Positions 17,329 through 24,896 of a stretch of 64,000 bases of DNA are shown piece after piece (position 1 is the first letter of the stretch; each line of letters starts with the position of its first letter). Source of the DNA: Acidobacteriaceae bacterium UBA1307 (lineage in GTDB: Bacteria > Acidobacteriota > Terriglobia > Terriglobales > Acidobacteriaceae); the NCBI GenBank assembly GCA_002307235.1, contig DBTV01000031.1, forward strand, positions 133,936 through 197,935, in the 5' to 3' direction. The notes below the pieces were generated by a model. That model was not told where the DNA came from. It ran no database searches and saw only the letters and a program-made list of their open reading frames with translations. The translations under genes were made by a program, and so were the position numbers.

Positions 17329-18020
17329 TCGTTGGTCTTTCCAAAGTGTGCGCGGGCACGCAGCCGCGCGCGTTCGAGCGCGTCATTCAGTTCCTGGCGC
17401 TTGGTCTCATAGGCCTCGGGATCAAGATCGGCGGGCACTTCCACCCACTGCGCCCAACTGACGGCAACGCGCGTAAAAGGCTTCGGCACCTGAAAGCGAT
17501 CCCAGGAGTTCATCGTCCAGACGTGCTCGGGTTCCAGATGAAAGACGCCGATGGGCGCGCCCGACAAATGCGCCAGCCGCACCGGTCCCATCTTGGTTTG
17601 ATAGATCGGCCCACGCGGTCCGTCGGCGGTGAAAATCGCCGTGCGATCGGTCGCAAGCACGTTCACCAGCCCGCGCAATCCCTCGCTGCCGCCGCGCGAA
17701 CTCGAACCGCGCACAGCGTCATAGCCAAAGCAACGCAGCGTACGCGTGATCAGTTCGCCATCAAAGCTGCGGCTGATGAGAATTACCGCATGCGAATGAC
17801 GAAAGTAAACCGTGCAGGGCAGCACACACTGATGCCAAAAACAGAAGATTTTGTTGGGCGAGCGTTCGCCAAACAGGATAGGAGCCACACCGTCCTCGGC
17901 GATGACCTCGAAGCGCCACGTCCGTCCGACAAGCGAAAACAAGGCCCAGACGATGCGGGGCACAACGGCCAGCACGATGCGCTGGCCGAGGGTAAACCTG
18001 GGTTGGGCTGAAGCACTCAC
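17325..18020 (-). CDS. DUF374 lysophospholipid acyltransferase-like protein
   Basis: A 231-residue protein of the DUF374 branch of the acyltransferase superfamily, thought to acylate lipid A precursors or lysophospholipids; the substrate here is unknown. Visible features are an N-terminal hydrophobic segment, FWHQCVLPC, the segment SRSFDGELITRTLRCFGYDAVRGSSSRGG that carries the family's catalytic-site Asp and Arg residues, and ADGPRGPIYQTKMG. The GTG at 18020 is used as start although AAGGAG abuts it directly, so the true start could lie slightly downstream. It is the third gene in the operon, ten bases after the ABC permease stop and overlapping queA. Confidence 0.85.
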   Translation of the reverse strand: MSASAQPRFTLGQRIVLAVVPRIVWALFSLVGRTWRFEVIAEDGVAPILFGERSPNKIFCFWHQCVLPCTVYFRHSHAVILISRSFDGELITRTLRCFGYDAVRGSSSRGGSEGLRGLVNVLATDRTAIFTADGPRGPIYQTKMGPVRLAHLSGAPIGVFHLEPEHVWTMNSWDRFQVPKPFTRVAVSWAQWVEVPADLDPEAYETKRQELNDALERARLRARAHFGKTNE

Positions 18021-18030
18021 TCCTTCAATT

Positions 18031-19290
18031 TTAGCTGTATCGGAGCCAACGCAACAGTTCGGGCAGCGTAGCGCGCTTTCCGTACATCAAAACGCCGACC
18101 CGGTAGAGCCGCGACGAGAACCAGATCAGGCCCCAGACACTCAGCGCCAGCAGCAGGATGGACGCGCCAATCTGCCATAGCGGCGGCACCTGGCCCCCCA
18201 GTCGCAACATCATCACGATGGGCGAGGTAGCCGGAAACAGCGAGGCCGCAATCGACCACGGCGAATTCGGATTGTTCGTGACCACCGTGATCATGCCGAA
18301 GCCAACCCAGGCCGGGACCGCCACCAGCGGCGTATACATCTGCAGTTCCTGCTCGGTTTCGCAACTGGCCGCCAGCCCCGCGAAGAGCACCGAGTAGAAG
18401 AGGTAGCCGAGGACAAAGTACAGCACGAACAGCACGGCTTCAAAAATCGAAAAATGCAGCGACAGCTTGCCCGCCAGCACCGGCGCGGCAAAGGCCGATC
18501 CGGCAATGGCACTGCCCGCCGCGATCCAGATGGCAAGCTGCGTCAGGCCAACCAGCCCCGTGCCAATCAGCTTGCCGGCCAGCGTATCGCCCGGCGTGGC
18601 AATCGAGAGCATCACCTCAAAGATGCGCGAGGTCTTGTCCTGAATGATCGAGCGAGCCACATTCAGCCCATAGATCATCGTGGTCATCATCAGCATCAGC
18701 CCCATCAGATAGCCCTTGAAGAACGAACCGATGGCGTTGCTCTTGCTCTCCGTGCCGTCCTTGCCGATCTGGCGCGTGTCGAGGTCAATGTGCTTCAGCA
18801 ATGCGTCGGCCTTCGCCGCATCGATGCCGTTGCCCGTCAGCCGCTGCCGCAGCACGGCGCGATTCAGCGCGCCTTCCAGCTTTTCTCCCAGAATCATTTC
18901 AGAGGATGAAAGCGAATCGTACACCGCGCTCGGCTCCTTGCCCGGCGCGTGATCAACCCAGAGAAACCCGTCAATTTCCTTGCTGTGCACGCGCTCGATC
19001 AGCGCGGCGCGGTCTGCTTCGGCCGCCGGCGCCAGCAGGTCGAAGCGATTATTCTGCTCACCGTCCTCTTCCTTGCCCTGGGTCAGTTGCCCGCGCACCG
19101 CGGTCGCCAATCCCGCGTCGGGCGAGGCGATCACCACATGCTTGCCGCCCATCGCCTGCCGGTTCATCAGCACCATGACGCCGATCACCACCACAAAGGC
19201 CAGCGGCACCAGCACCGTCGAAATGCGGAAGGCCTTGCCGCGCACCTGCTCCAGATATTCGCGTCGCGCAATCAAAACAATGTTATGCAT
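18031..19290 (-). CDS. ABC-2 type permease, NatB-like
   Basis: A 419-residue membrane protein, the partner of the ATPase encoded immediately upstream. It has one helix near the N terminus (STVLVPLAFVVVIGVMVLMN), a large extracytoplasmic domain of about 150 residues, then five or six helices near the C terminus. This is the NatB-type ABC-2 layout used for sodium, bacteriocin or drug export. ATG 19290 was chosen because the family starts MHNIVLIARREYLEQVRGKAF-like and GGGAGG lies upstream. The long in-frame extension beyond it is antisense to the ATPase gene. It overlaps the ATPase gene by eight bases. The transported substrate is not readable from sequence. Confidence 0.88.
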   Translation of the reverse strand: MHNIVLIARREYLEQVRGKAFRISTVLVPLAFVVVIGVMVLMNRQAMGGKHVVIASPDAGLATAVRGQLTQGKEEDGEQNNRFDLLAPAAEADRAALIERVHSKEIDGFLWVDHAPGKEPSAVYDSLSSSEMILGEKLEGALNRAVLRQRLTGNGIDAAKADALLKHIDLDTRQIGKDGTESKSNAIGSFFKGYLMGLMLMMTTMIYGLNVARSIIQDKTSRIFEVMLSIATPGDTLAGKLIGTGLVGLTQLAIWIAAGSAIAGSAFAAPVLAGKLSLHFSIFEAVLFVLYFVLGYLFYSVLFAGLAASCETEQELQMYTPLVAVPAWVGFGMITVVTNNPNSPWSIAASLFPATSPIVMMLRLGGQVPPLWQIGASILLLALSVWGLIWFSSRLYRVGVLMYGKRATLPELLRWLRYS

Positions 19291-20185
19291 TGGCCTTGCC
19301 TCCCACGGTTTCGATAAAGATCTCTTCGAGCGATGGCTCGACCAGTTCAAAGCGATAGATCTTCGCCTCGGCGCTGGCCTCGCGCAGCAGTTTCTGCGCG
19401 TCGCCATGCGGCTTCAGCGTGATCTCGGCATGGCCGGAAAAGTTTTTGGCCTCGGCGACTTCTTCGCTGCTCAGGAAGGCGGAGCCGCCCTCGAATTCGA
19501 CGATCACATGATTGCGCTCGTAGCGGCTCTTGATCTCGCGCACCTTGCCGGAGAGCACGTCCTTGCCTTGATTGACGAGGCAAATCGCGTCGCAGAGCTT
19601 TTCCACCTGATCCATGCGATGGGTCGAAAACAGAATCGCGCGGCCCTCGTTCTTCAGTTCGAGCAGCGTCTTTTCCACCAGCGCGGCGTTGACCGGATCA
19701 AGGCCGCTGAAGGGCTCATCCATCACGATCAGCCCCGGCTCGTGCAGCAGCGTGGCGATGAACTGAATCTTCTGCTGCATGCCCTTCGAGAGCTCTTCGG
19801 TCTTTTTGTCGAGGGCGCTCGCAATCTCCATGCGCTCGGCCCAGCGCGTAGCGCGGCGCGCGGCCTCCTCGAGCGCAAGCCCGTGCAACTGGCCGAAGAA
19901 GATCAACTGGTCAACGACCTTCATCTTTTTGTAAAGGCCGCGTTCCTCGGGCAGGTAGCCGACGCGCTCCAGGCTCTTGCGGGCAAAGGGCTGGTCAAAG
20001 AGCCGCACCTGGCCCGCATCGGGCATCGTAATGCCCATCATCATGCGGATCGAACTGGTTTTTCCGGCCCCGTTTGGCCCCAGCAGGCCAAAGATCTGGC
20101 CTGCCTCGATCGAAAAGCTCAGATCGCTGACCGCGACCTTGCTCTCATAGGCTTTTCTGACTCCAACGAGTTCAACGACAGACAT
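19283..20185 (-). CDS. ABC transporter ATPase, NatA-like
   Basis: A 300-residue ATP-binding subunit. The Walker A motif GLLGPNGAGKTS, the signature ELSKGMQQK, the Walker B LIVMDEPFSGLDP and the switch histidine in LFSTHRMDQ are all intact. The C-terminal 80 residues match the DUF4162 extension of NatA-type exporters. The start at 20185 has GGAG five bases upstream. It heads the leftward operon ABC ATPase, ABC permease, acyltransferase, queA, polA, and its start is divergent from recG with about 225 bp between them. That gap shows no palindrome I can support. Confidence 0.92.
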   Translation of the reverse strand: MSVVELVGVRKAYESKVAVSDLSFSIEAGQIFGLLGPNGAGKTSSIRMMMGITMPDAGQVRLFDQPFARKSLERVGYLPEERGLYKKMKVVDQLIFFGQLHGLALEEAARRATRWAERMEIASALDKKTEELSKGMQQKIQFIATLLHEPGLIVMDEPFSGLDPVNAALVEKTLLELKNEGRAILFSTHRMDQVEKLCDAICLVNQGKDVLSGKVREIKSRYERNHVIVEFEGGSAFLSSEEVAEAKNFSGHAEITLKPHGDAQKLLREASAEAKIYRFELVEPSLEEIFIETVGGKANA

Positions 20186-20410
20186 GTGTTCTCCACGAGC
20201 CACTGCGCTCGTTCTGATTTTCCCGAGAAGTATACCGACAACGCGCCTTGAACTACATAAAAATACGCGAGGAATCCACTGTCGTTCCTCGCACACGACG
20301 GTACGCGAAGCCGGCGAGCGCGGTTCCCTTTCGAACCACATTGTGCAATCCCGCCTCTTTCCTTGCGAACAACGAGCGAAGATGAGCAGAAATGCTTTAG
20401 CATCCAGAGT

Positions 20411-22669
20411 GTGGCCGGTCTGGATACACCCATCATGTACGTGCGCGGCGTCGGTCCGCGCGTTGCGGCGATGCTCGTCGCCAAAGGCATTCAGACTGCC
20501 GAGGATCTGCTCTACCATCTTCCCTTCCGCTATGAGGACCGGCAGAATCCCTGCCCGCTCGACGAACTCCAGGTCGGCACAATGGCCAGCGTCATCGGCG
20601 AGGTGCGCGGCTCCGGCCTGCTCGATTCGCGCAAAGGCGCCATCTTTGAGCTGACCCTCGGTCAGGGCACGCGCACCATGAAGTGCCTCTGGTTTCACGC
20701 GCCCTATCTCGAAGGAAAATTCGAGCCCGGCCAGACCGTCGCCGTCTACGGCAAGGTGGAGCCGTCGCGCTCCGCGCGCGATTTCAAGATGATTCAGCCG
20801 CAGTTCGAGTTGCTGCCCGATGACAGCGCCGATGCGGAAACGCGGCTGCTCGAGGCCGGCCGCATCACGCCTGTCTACGAATCGCTCGGCGGCAACCGGC
20901 TCAATGCGCGCTGGCAGCGCAAGGTCGTCTTCCGGCTGCTGGAGTCGCTGCGCGGCTCCGTCGTCGAGTGCCTGCCCGGCCCGCTGCTCGAACGGCTTGG
21001 CCTGCCCGACCGCGAAACCGCGCTGCGCGAGGCGCATTTTCCGCCCGACGGCACGCCGATGACGGCACTGCAAGCCGCCGACACGCCTGCGCATCGCCGC
21101 CTGATCTTCGAGGAGCTTTTCTTCCTCGAACTCGGCCTCGAGCTCAAGCGCCGCAAGATGCGCGCGCACACCGGCATCGCCTTCCGCGCCGATGAGCCGG
21201 TGCGGCAAGCCCTGCAACAGGTGCTGCCCTTTGATCCCACCGCGGCACAGAAGCGTGCCCTCGGCGAGATCGTCAACGATATGTGCGAGCCCTACCCGAT
21301 GCGCCGTCTGCTGCAAGGCGATGTCGGTTCGGGCAAGACCATCGTTGCCTTTCAGGCGATGCAGATCGCCGTTGAAAATGGCTATCAGGCCGCTCTGATG
21401 GCACCGACCGAGATTCTGGCCACGCAGCATTATCTGGCCGCGCGCAAGCTCTTTGAGAACGCCGACCACAAGCCGCGCATCGTGCTGCTGACCGGCTCGC
21501 TCGACGAGAGCCGCAAGCGGCAGGCACGCAGCCAAATCAACAGCGGCACAGCGCAGATCGTTATCGGCACCCACGCGCTCATTGAAGAAAAAGTCTCCTT
21601 CGACCGGCTCGGCGTCATCGTCGTCGACGAGCAACATCGCTTCGGCGTGATGCAGCGCTTCCGGCTGATGAAAAAGCCCAACGAGGCCGAACCCGACGTG
21701 CTGGTGATGACCGCGACGCCGATTCCGCGCACTCTCGCGCTCTCGCTCTACGGCGACCTTGATCTGAGCGTGCTCGACGAGCTGCCGCCGGGGCGCACGC
21801 CCATCGTCACCCGCCGCGTGCCCCAAGCGGGCGCGGATGAGGTCTGGGGCTTCGTCCGCAAGCAGGTTGAAGAGGGGCGCCAGGCCTACATCGTCTACCC
21901 GGTCATCGAAGGCTCACGCGACGACCAGCCCGAGCTGGATTTTTCGCAGGATGAGACCGAGGCCGCACCGCCCAAGAAAAAAACGAGAAGCAAAAAGGGC
22001 AAGGCCGGTGCTCTGCTCACCGGCATGGACGATAGCGGCAGTGAGAACAAGCTCGAGCTCAAATCTGCCGTGGAGATGCACGAGAAGCTGCGCACCGGGC
22101 CGCTCGCCGGGCTACGCGTTGGCTTGCTGCATGGCCGCATGAGTGCTGATGACAAAGAGGTGACCATGCGCCGGTTCCAGCGCGGTGAAATCGATGTGCT
22201 GGTTTCGACCACGGTCATCGAGGTTGGCGTGGACGTGCCCAACGCCTCGGTGATGGTCATCGAACACGCCGAGCGCTTCGGGCTCTCGCAGTTGCACCAG
22301 TTGCGCGGGCGCGTCGGTCGCGGCGCGGCAAAAAGCTATTGCGTGCTGATGACCGGGCCCCGCGTCTCGCAGATCGGCGAAGAGCGACTGCAAGCGATGG
22401 TGCGCACCCAGGACGGATTCGAACTGGCCGAGCTAGACCTTGAACTGCGCGGTCCCGGCGAGTTCTTCGGCACCCGGCAGGCCGGGCTGCCCGAGTTCCG
22501 CGTGGCCAGCCTCATCCGCGACCGCAAATGGATCGAACTGGCCAAGCAGGAGGCCGTGAAGTTCACCGCCGAGGCACGCGCCGAGTACCCCGAAAGCGAG
22601 CGGGCACGCGTCCGCGCTCACCTCAAAGAGGCCTGGCAACGCCGTTATGGTTTGGTGGAAGCCGGCTGA
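20411..22669 (+). CDS. recG: ATP-dependent DNA helicase RecG
   Basis: Remodels stalled forks and branched DNA. The protein (752 residues from this start) has an N-terminal wedge domain (TPIMYVRGVGPRVAAML, then PFRYEDRQNP). Its superfamily 2 motifs are LLQGDVGSGKTIVAFQ (Walker A), VIVVDEQHRFGVMQR, VLVMTATPIPRTLALSLYGD, TTVIEVGVDVPNA, and QLHQLRGRVGRG. I chose GTG 20411 because it places the family-typical start one residue before GLDTPIMYV; a TTG at 20363 is possible and neither has a good ribosome site. An insertion of about 45 residues, acidic then lysine-rich (coded near 21920-22060), interrupts the second helicase domain. Confidence 0.95.
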   Translation: MAGLDTPIMYVRGVGPRVAAMLVAKGIQTAEDLLYHLPFRYEDRQNPCPLDELQVGTMASVIGEVRGSGLLDSRKGAIFELTLGQGTRTMKCLWFHAPYLEGKFEPGQTVAVYGKVEPSRSARDFKMIQPQFELLPDDSADAETRLLEAGRITPVYESLGGNRLNARWQRKVVFRLLESLRGSVVECLPGPLLERLGLPDRETALREAHFPPDGTPMTALQAADTPAHRRLIFEELFFLELGLELKRRKMRAHTGIAFRADEPVRQALQQVLPFDPTAAQKRALGEIVNDMCEPYPMRRLLQGDVGSGKTIVAFQAMQIAVENGYQAALMAPTEILATQHYLAARKLFENADHKPRIVLLTGSLDESRKRQARSQINSGTAQIVIGTHALIEEKVSFDRLGVIVVDEQHRFGVMQRFRLMKKPNEAEPDVLVMTATPIPRTLALSLYGDLDLSVLDELPPGRTPIVTRRVPQAGADEVWGFVRKQVEEGRQAYIVYPVIEGSRDDQPELDFSQDETEAAPPKKKTRSKKGKAGALLTGMDDSGSENKLELKSAVEMHEKLRTGPLAGLRVGLLHGRMSADDKEVTMRRFQRGEIDVLVSTTVIEVGVDVPNASVMVIEHAERFGLSQLHQLRGRVGRGAAKSYCVLMTGPRVSQIGEERLQAMVRTQDGFELAELDLELRGPGEFFGTRQAGLPEFRVASLIRDRKWIELAKQEAVKFTAEARAEYPESERARVRAHLKEAWQRRYGLVEAG

Positions 22670-22681
22670 GACCGCCCGCGT

Positions 22682-23074
22682 TTACGCTGCGGGCGAGTTC
22701 TCGACCCCTGTGGTTGCCGAAACCGGAAAGGTCTGCACCTCAAGATCGATACTGGCAATCTCGGTGCCGCAATCGCGCTGCTGGTTGCGCGTGCAATGGC
22801 ACAGCTCTGTAAAACGAATATGACCGCTCTGGCTCAACTCCAGACCTGAGGCAATCAAGATGCTGTAAACATCAACACATGCCTGCCGTTCAAACTCGAA
22901 GAGCATGTTGACCGTGCCGTTATCATTGGCTCCCCGGCTCAACACCCATCCACCACAGCCTAAAATCGCCCCGGTCAGGGTCTGGATCAAATGTCCAGGC
23001 TCCTCGATGGAGATCGCTTTCATTTGCAGCGCCCATGGGATGCTCATTGCATGCCCCGCATCTTTCTCCACCAT
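22682..23074 (-). CDS. Conserved-looking hypothetical protein, 130 residues
   Basis: I do not recognise a family. From the ATG at 23074 (GAGG six bases upstream) the product is a soluble protein of alpha/beta character. The segments ISIEEPGHLIQTLTGAILGCGGWVLSRG and NMLFEFERQACVDVYSILIASGLELS suggest a small two-layer fold, perhaps ACT-like, but that is a guess. A cysteine pair, CHC, and a later Cys lie in the last third. A longer reading to 23263 lacks a ribosome site and its added codons look like noise. It converges on recG; a short hairpin (CCCGC pairing with GCGGG, 22675-22693) overlaps its end. It is divergent from acpS. Confidence 0.65.
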   Translation of the reverse strand: MVEKDAGHAMSIPWALQMKAISIEEPGHLIQTLTGAILGCGGWVLSRGANDNGTVNMLFEFERQACVDVYSILIASGLELSQSGHIRFTELCHCTRNQQRDCGTEIASIDLEVQTFPVSATTGVENSPAA

Positions 23075-23292
23075 TGCTAGCCTCACCCTCGTCCTATCGG
23101 TAAGCGGACCCGCCGCATAATAGATGTGCTGGAGTTGAACGAAGGCTGTCTTCTTTCGCGACAAACCAGTACCCCAAGCTGGTTCCGGTGGTAATTGACC
23201 CCCCAGGAGCAGTTCGGTCCATTTTAGTCTAAACTCCGCAAGATAGAGAGGTTGCAAACGCACGCCCCTCCCGTTTGTTATACCTTGTAGCT

Positions 23293-23685
23293 ATGATCGT
23301 AGGCTCAGGAATCGACCTTGTCGAGATCGAGCGCATCCAGCACTCGATAGACCGCTTTGGTGAGCGTTTTCTTAACCGCGTCTACACCGAGGCCGAGCAG
23401 GCCTACTGCCTGCGCAAGCGCAACGCCGCCGAAAGCTTCGCGGCGCGCTTCTCCGCCAAGGAGGCTGGAGCCAAGGCCCTCGGCACCGGCATCGGTTTTG
23501 GCGTGAACTGGCGCGAAATCGAGGTTGTGCGCGAACCCAGCGGCCGGCCGACGCTGCAATTCCATGGCCGTGCCGCGCAGATTGCACAGCAGTTAGGGGC
23601 CACGCATGCCGCGCTGTCGCTGACGCACACTGCGCAACTTGCCTCAGCCAGCGTCGTGCTAGAAGATAATGGTGAAAGGCGTTAG
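23293..23685 (+). CDS. acpS: Holo-[acyl-carrier-protein] synthase
   Basis: Attaches 4'-phosphopantetheine from CoA to acyl carrier protein. The 130-residue protein starts IVGSGIDLVEIERI with the metal-binding Asp8 and contains ARFSAKEAGAKALGTG with Glu57, the second metal ligand. ATG 23293 is the family-typical start; the three preceding in-frame residue pairs have no support. The MCE-domain gene begins 30 bp after its stop in the same direction. Confidence 0.94.
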   Translation: MIVGSGIDLVEIERIQHSIDRFGERFLNRVYTEAEQAYCLRKRNAAESFAARFSAKEAGAKALGTGIGFGVNWREIEVVREPSGRPTLQFHGRAAQIAQQLGATHAALSLTHTAQLASASVVLEDNGERR

Positions 23686-23715
23686 GGTCTAAGGCGCTCG
23701 ACAAAGAGGAGATAC

Positions 23716-24792
23716 GTGCCCAGCCGTAAAGAAATCCAGTGGTCGCAGTTGCGCGTCGGCGCGTTGGTTCTGGCCGCCACCGCGGTTTTGATTCTGCTCA
23801 TCTTTTTGATGTCCGGCTCCTCGGGCGGTCTGTTCACGCCGAAGCTGGTGCTGCGCGCCTACTTTCCCAGCGCCGCCGGGCTCAAAAACGGCGCACCGGT
23901 CACCCTGCAAAATGTGACCATAGGTAACATCATCCGGATCCGAATTGTGCCCGAGCGTAATCCGAACCCGGTCGAGGTCACCATGCGCGTCGGCAAAAAG
24001 TACGAGCAGGCGCTGCATGCGGACTCCACCGCCTCCATCGTGCAGGCAGGCGTGCTGGGCGAGAGCTTTGTCGACATCGACTCGACCCAGGCCACCGGTC
24101 CCGTTCCCGCCGAAAACACCGAGTTGCGCGCCGCCAGCACCTCCGGCATTCAGGACGTGATCCGTTCGAGCTCGGCCTCGATCGATCAGGTCAACACGCT
24201 CATTCGCAAAATGCAGACGCTGATCGATTCGCTCAACAGCGAAAAGGGCACCGTCGGCCAGCTCATCAACGATCCGACGCTGGCGAAAAAGATCACGACC
24301 ATCGCCACCAATCTGCAAACGATCAGTGGCGCGGTGGCGGGCGGCAAGGGCTCGCTCGGCAAACTGGTCAACGACGACACGCTCTACACGCGCGCCAACG
24401 CGGCCGTTGACCGGCTGAACCGCATCACCACCGACCTCGACAACGGCAAGGGCACGGCGGGCAAGCTGCTCAAGGACGAGACGCTCTACAACAACCTGAA
24501 TGCGACGGTGGCCAACACCAATCAGCTTGTGGCCTCAATCAACTCCGGCCAGGGCGCGCTTGGCAAAATGGCCAAGGACCCGGCCTTTGCCAAGAAGCTC
24601 GACGATACGGTGACGCGGCTCGACGCGATTCTGACCAGCGTCGACCAGGGGCAGGGCACGCTCGGCCAACTGGTCAAGAATCCCTCGCTCTACAACCACG
24701 CCGACGCCACGATGGACCAGTCACAACAGCTCATCCAGAGCATCCGCCAGGACCCGAAAAAGTATCTGGTGATTCGGTTGAAGATGTTTTAG
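23716..24792 (+). CDS. MCE/MlaD-domain lipid-transport protein
   Basis: A 358-residue membrane-anchored protein with one N-terminal helix (VGALVLAATAVLILLIFLMS) and an MCE domain in about residues 45-130 (LRAYFPSAAGLKNGAPVTLQ, then GVLGESFVDIDS). A long helical C-terminal region contains repeated units of the form GKGTAGKLLKDETLY and GQGTLGQLVKNPSLY. MlaD-type proteins form hexameric rings that carry phospholipids between membranes. The GTG start has GAGGAG five bases upstream. The usual partners (MlaE permease, MlaF ATPase) are not adjacent, so they must be elsewhere or the protein works with another system. Confidence 0.9.
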   Translation: MPSRKEIQWSQLRVGALVLAATAVLILLIFLMSGSSGGLFTPKLVLRAYFPSAAGLKNGAPVTLQNVTIGNIIRIRIVPERNPNPVEVTMRVGKKYEQALHADSTASIVQAGVLGESFVDIDSTQATGPVPAENTELRAASTSGIQDVIRSSSASIDQVNTLIRKMQTLIDSLNSEKGTVGQLINDPTLAKKITTIATNLQTISGAVAGGKGSLGKLVNDDTLYTRANAAVDRLNRITTDLDNGKGTAGKLLKDETLYNNLNATVANTNQLVASINSGQGALGKMAKDPAFAKKLDDTVTRLDAILTSVDQGQGTLGQLVKNPSLYNHADATMDQSQQLIQSIRQDPKKYLVIRLKMF

Positions 24793-24841
24793 GCACCTGC
24801 GGCGCGGCAGCTTTTCTGATTACGCCGCCGCTTTTCACGCA

Positions 24842-24883
24842 AAGAAAACCGCGAGACCTCACAGGAGGTTTCGCGGTTTTCTT
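24842..24883. terminator. Bidirectional terminator between the MCE gene and leuS
   Basis: A 19-base arm (24842-24860) pairs with 24865-24883 with one mismatch around ACAG; TTTT follows on the plus side and A-rich sequence precedes it. Confidence 0.88.
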
Positions 24884-24896
24884 GTTTTCGGCGGTC

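Noticed and set aside
16216..17412. A 398-codon plus-strand open frame over queA
   Set aside because: It is antisense to queA, which has every family motif.
20186..21826. N-terminal extension of the ABC ATPase reading frame to about 847 residues
   Set aside because: Everything upstream of 20185 is antisense to recG and unlike any ABC protein; a good ribosome site supports the short start.
22675..22693. A terminator between recG and the converging hypothetical gene
   Set aside because: The stem is only five base pairs with no T run, and it overlaps the end of the hypothetical gene, so it is mentioned there but not listed.
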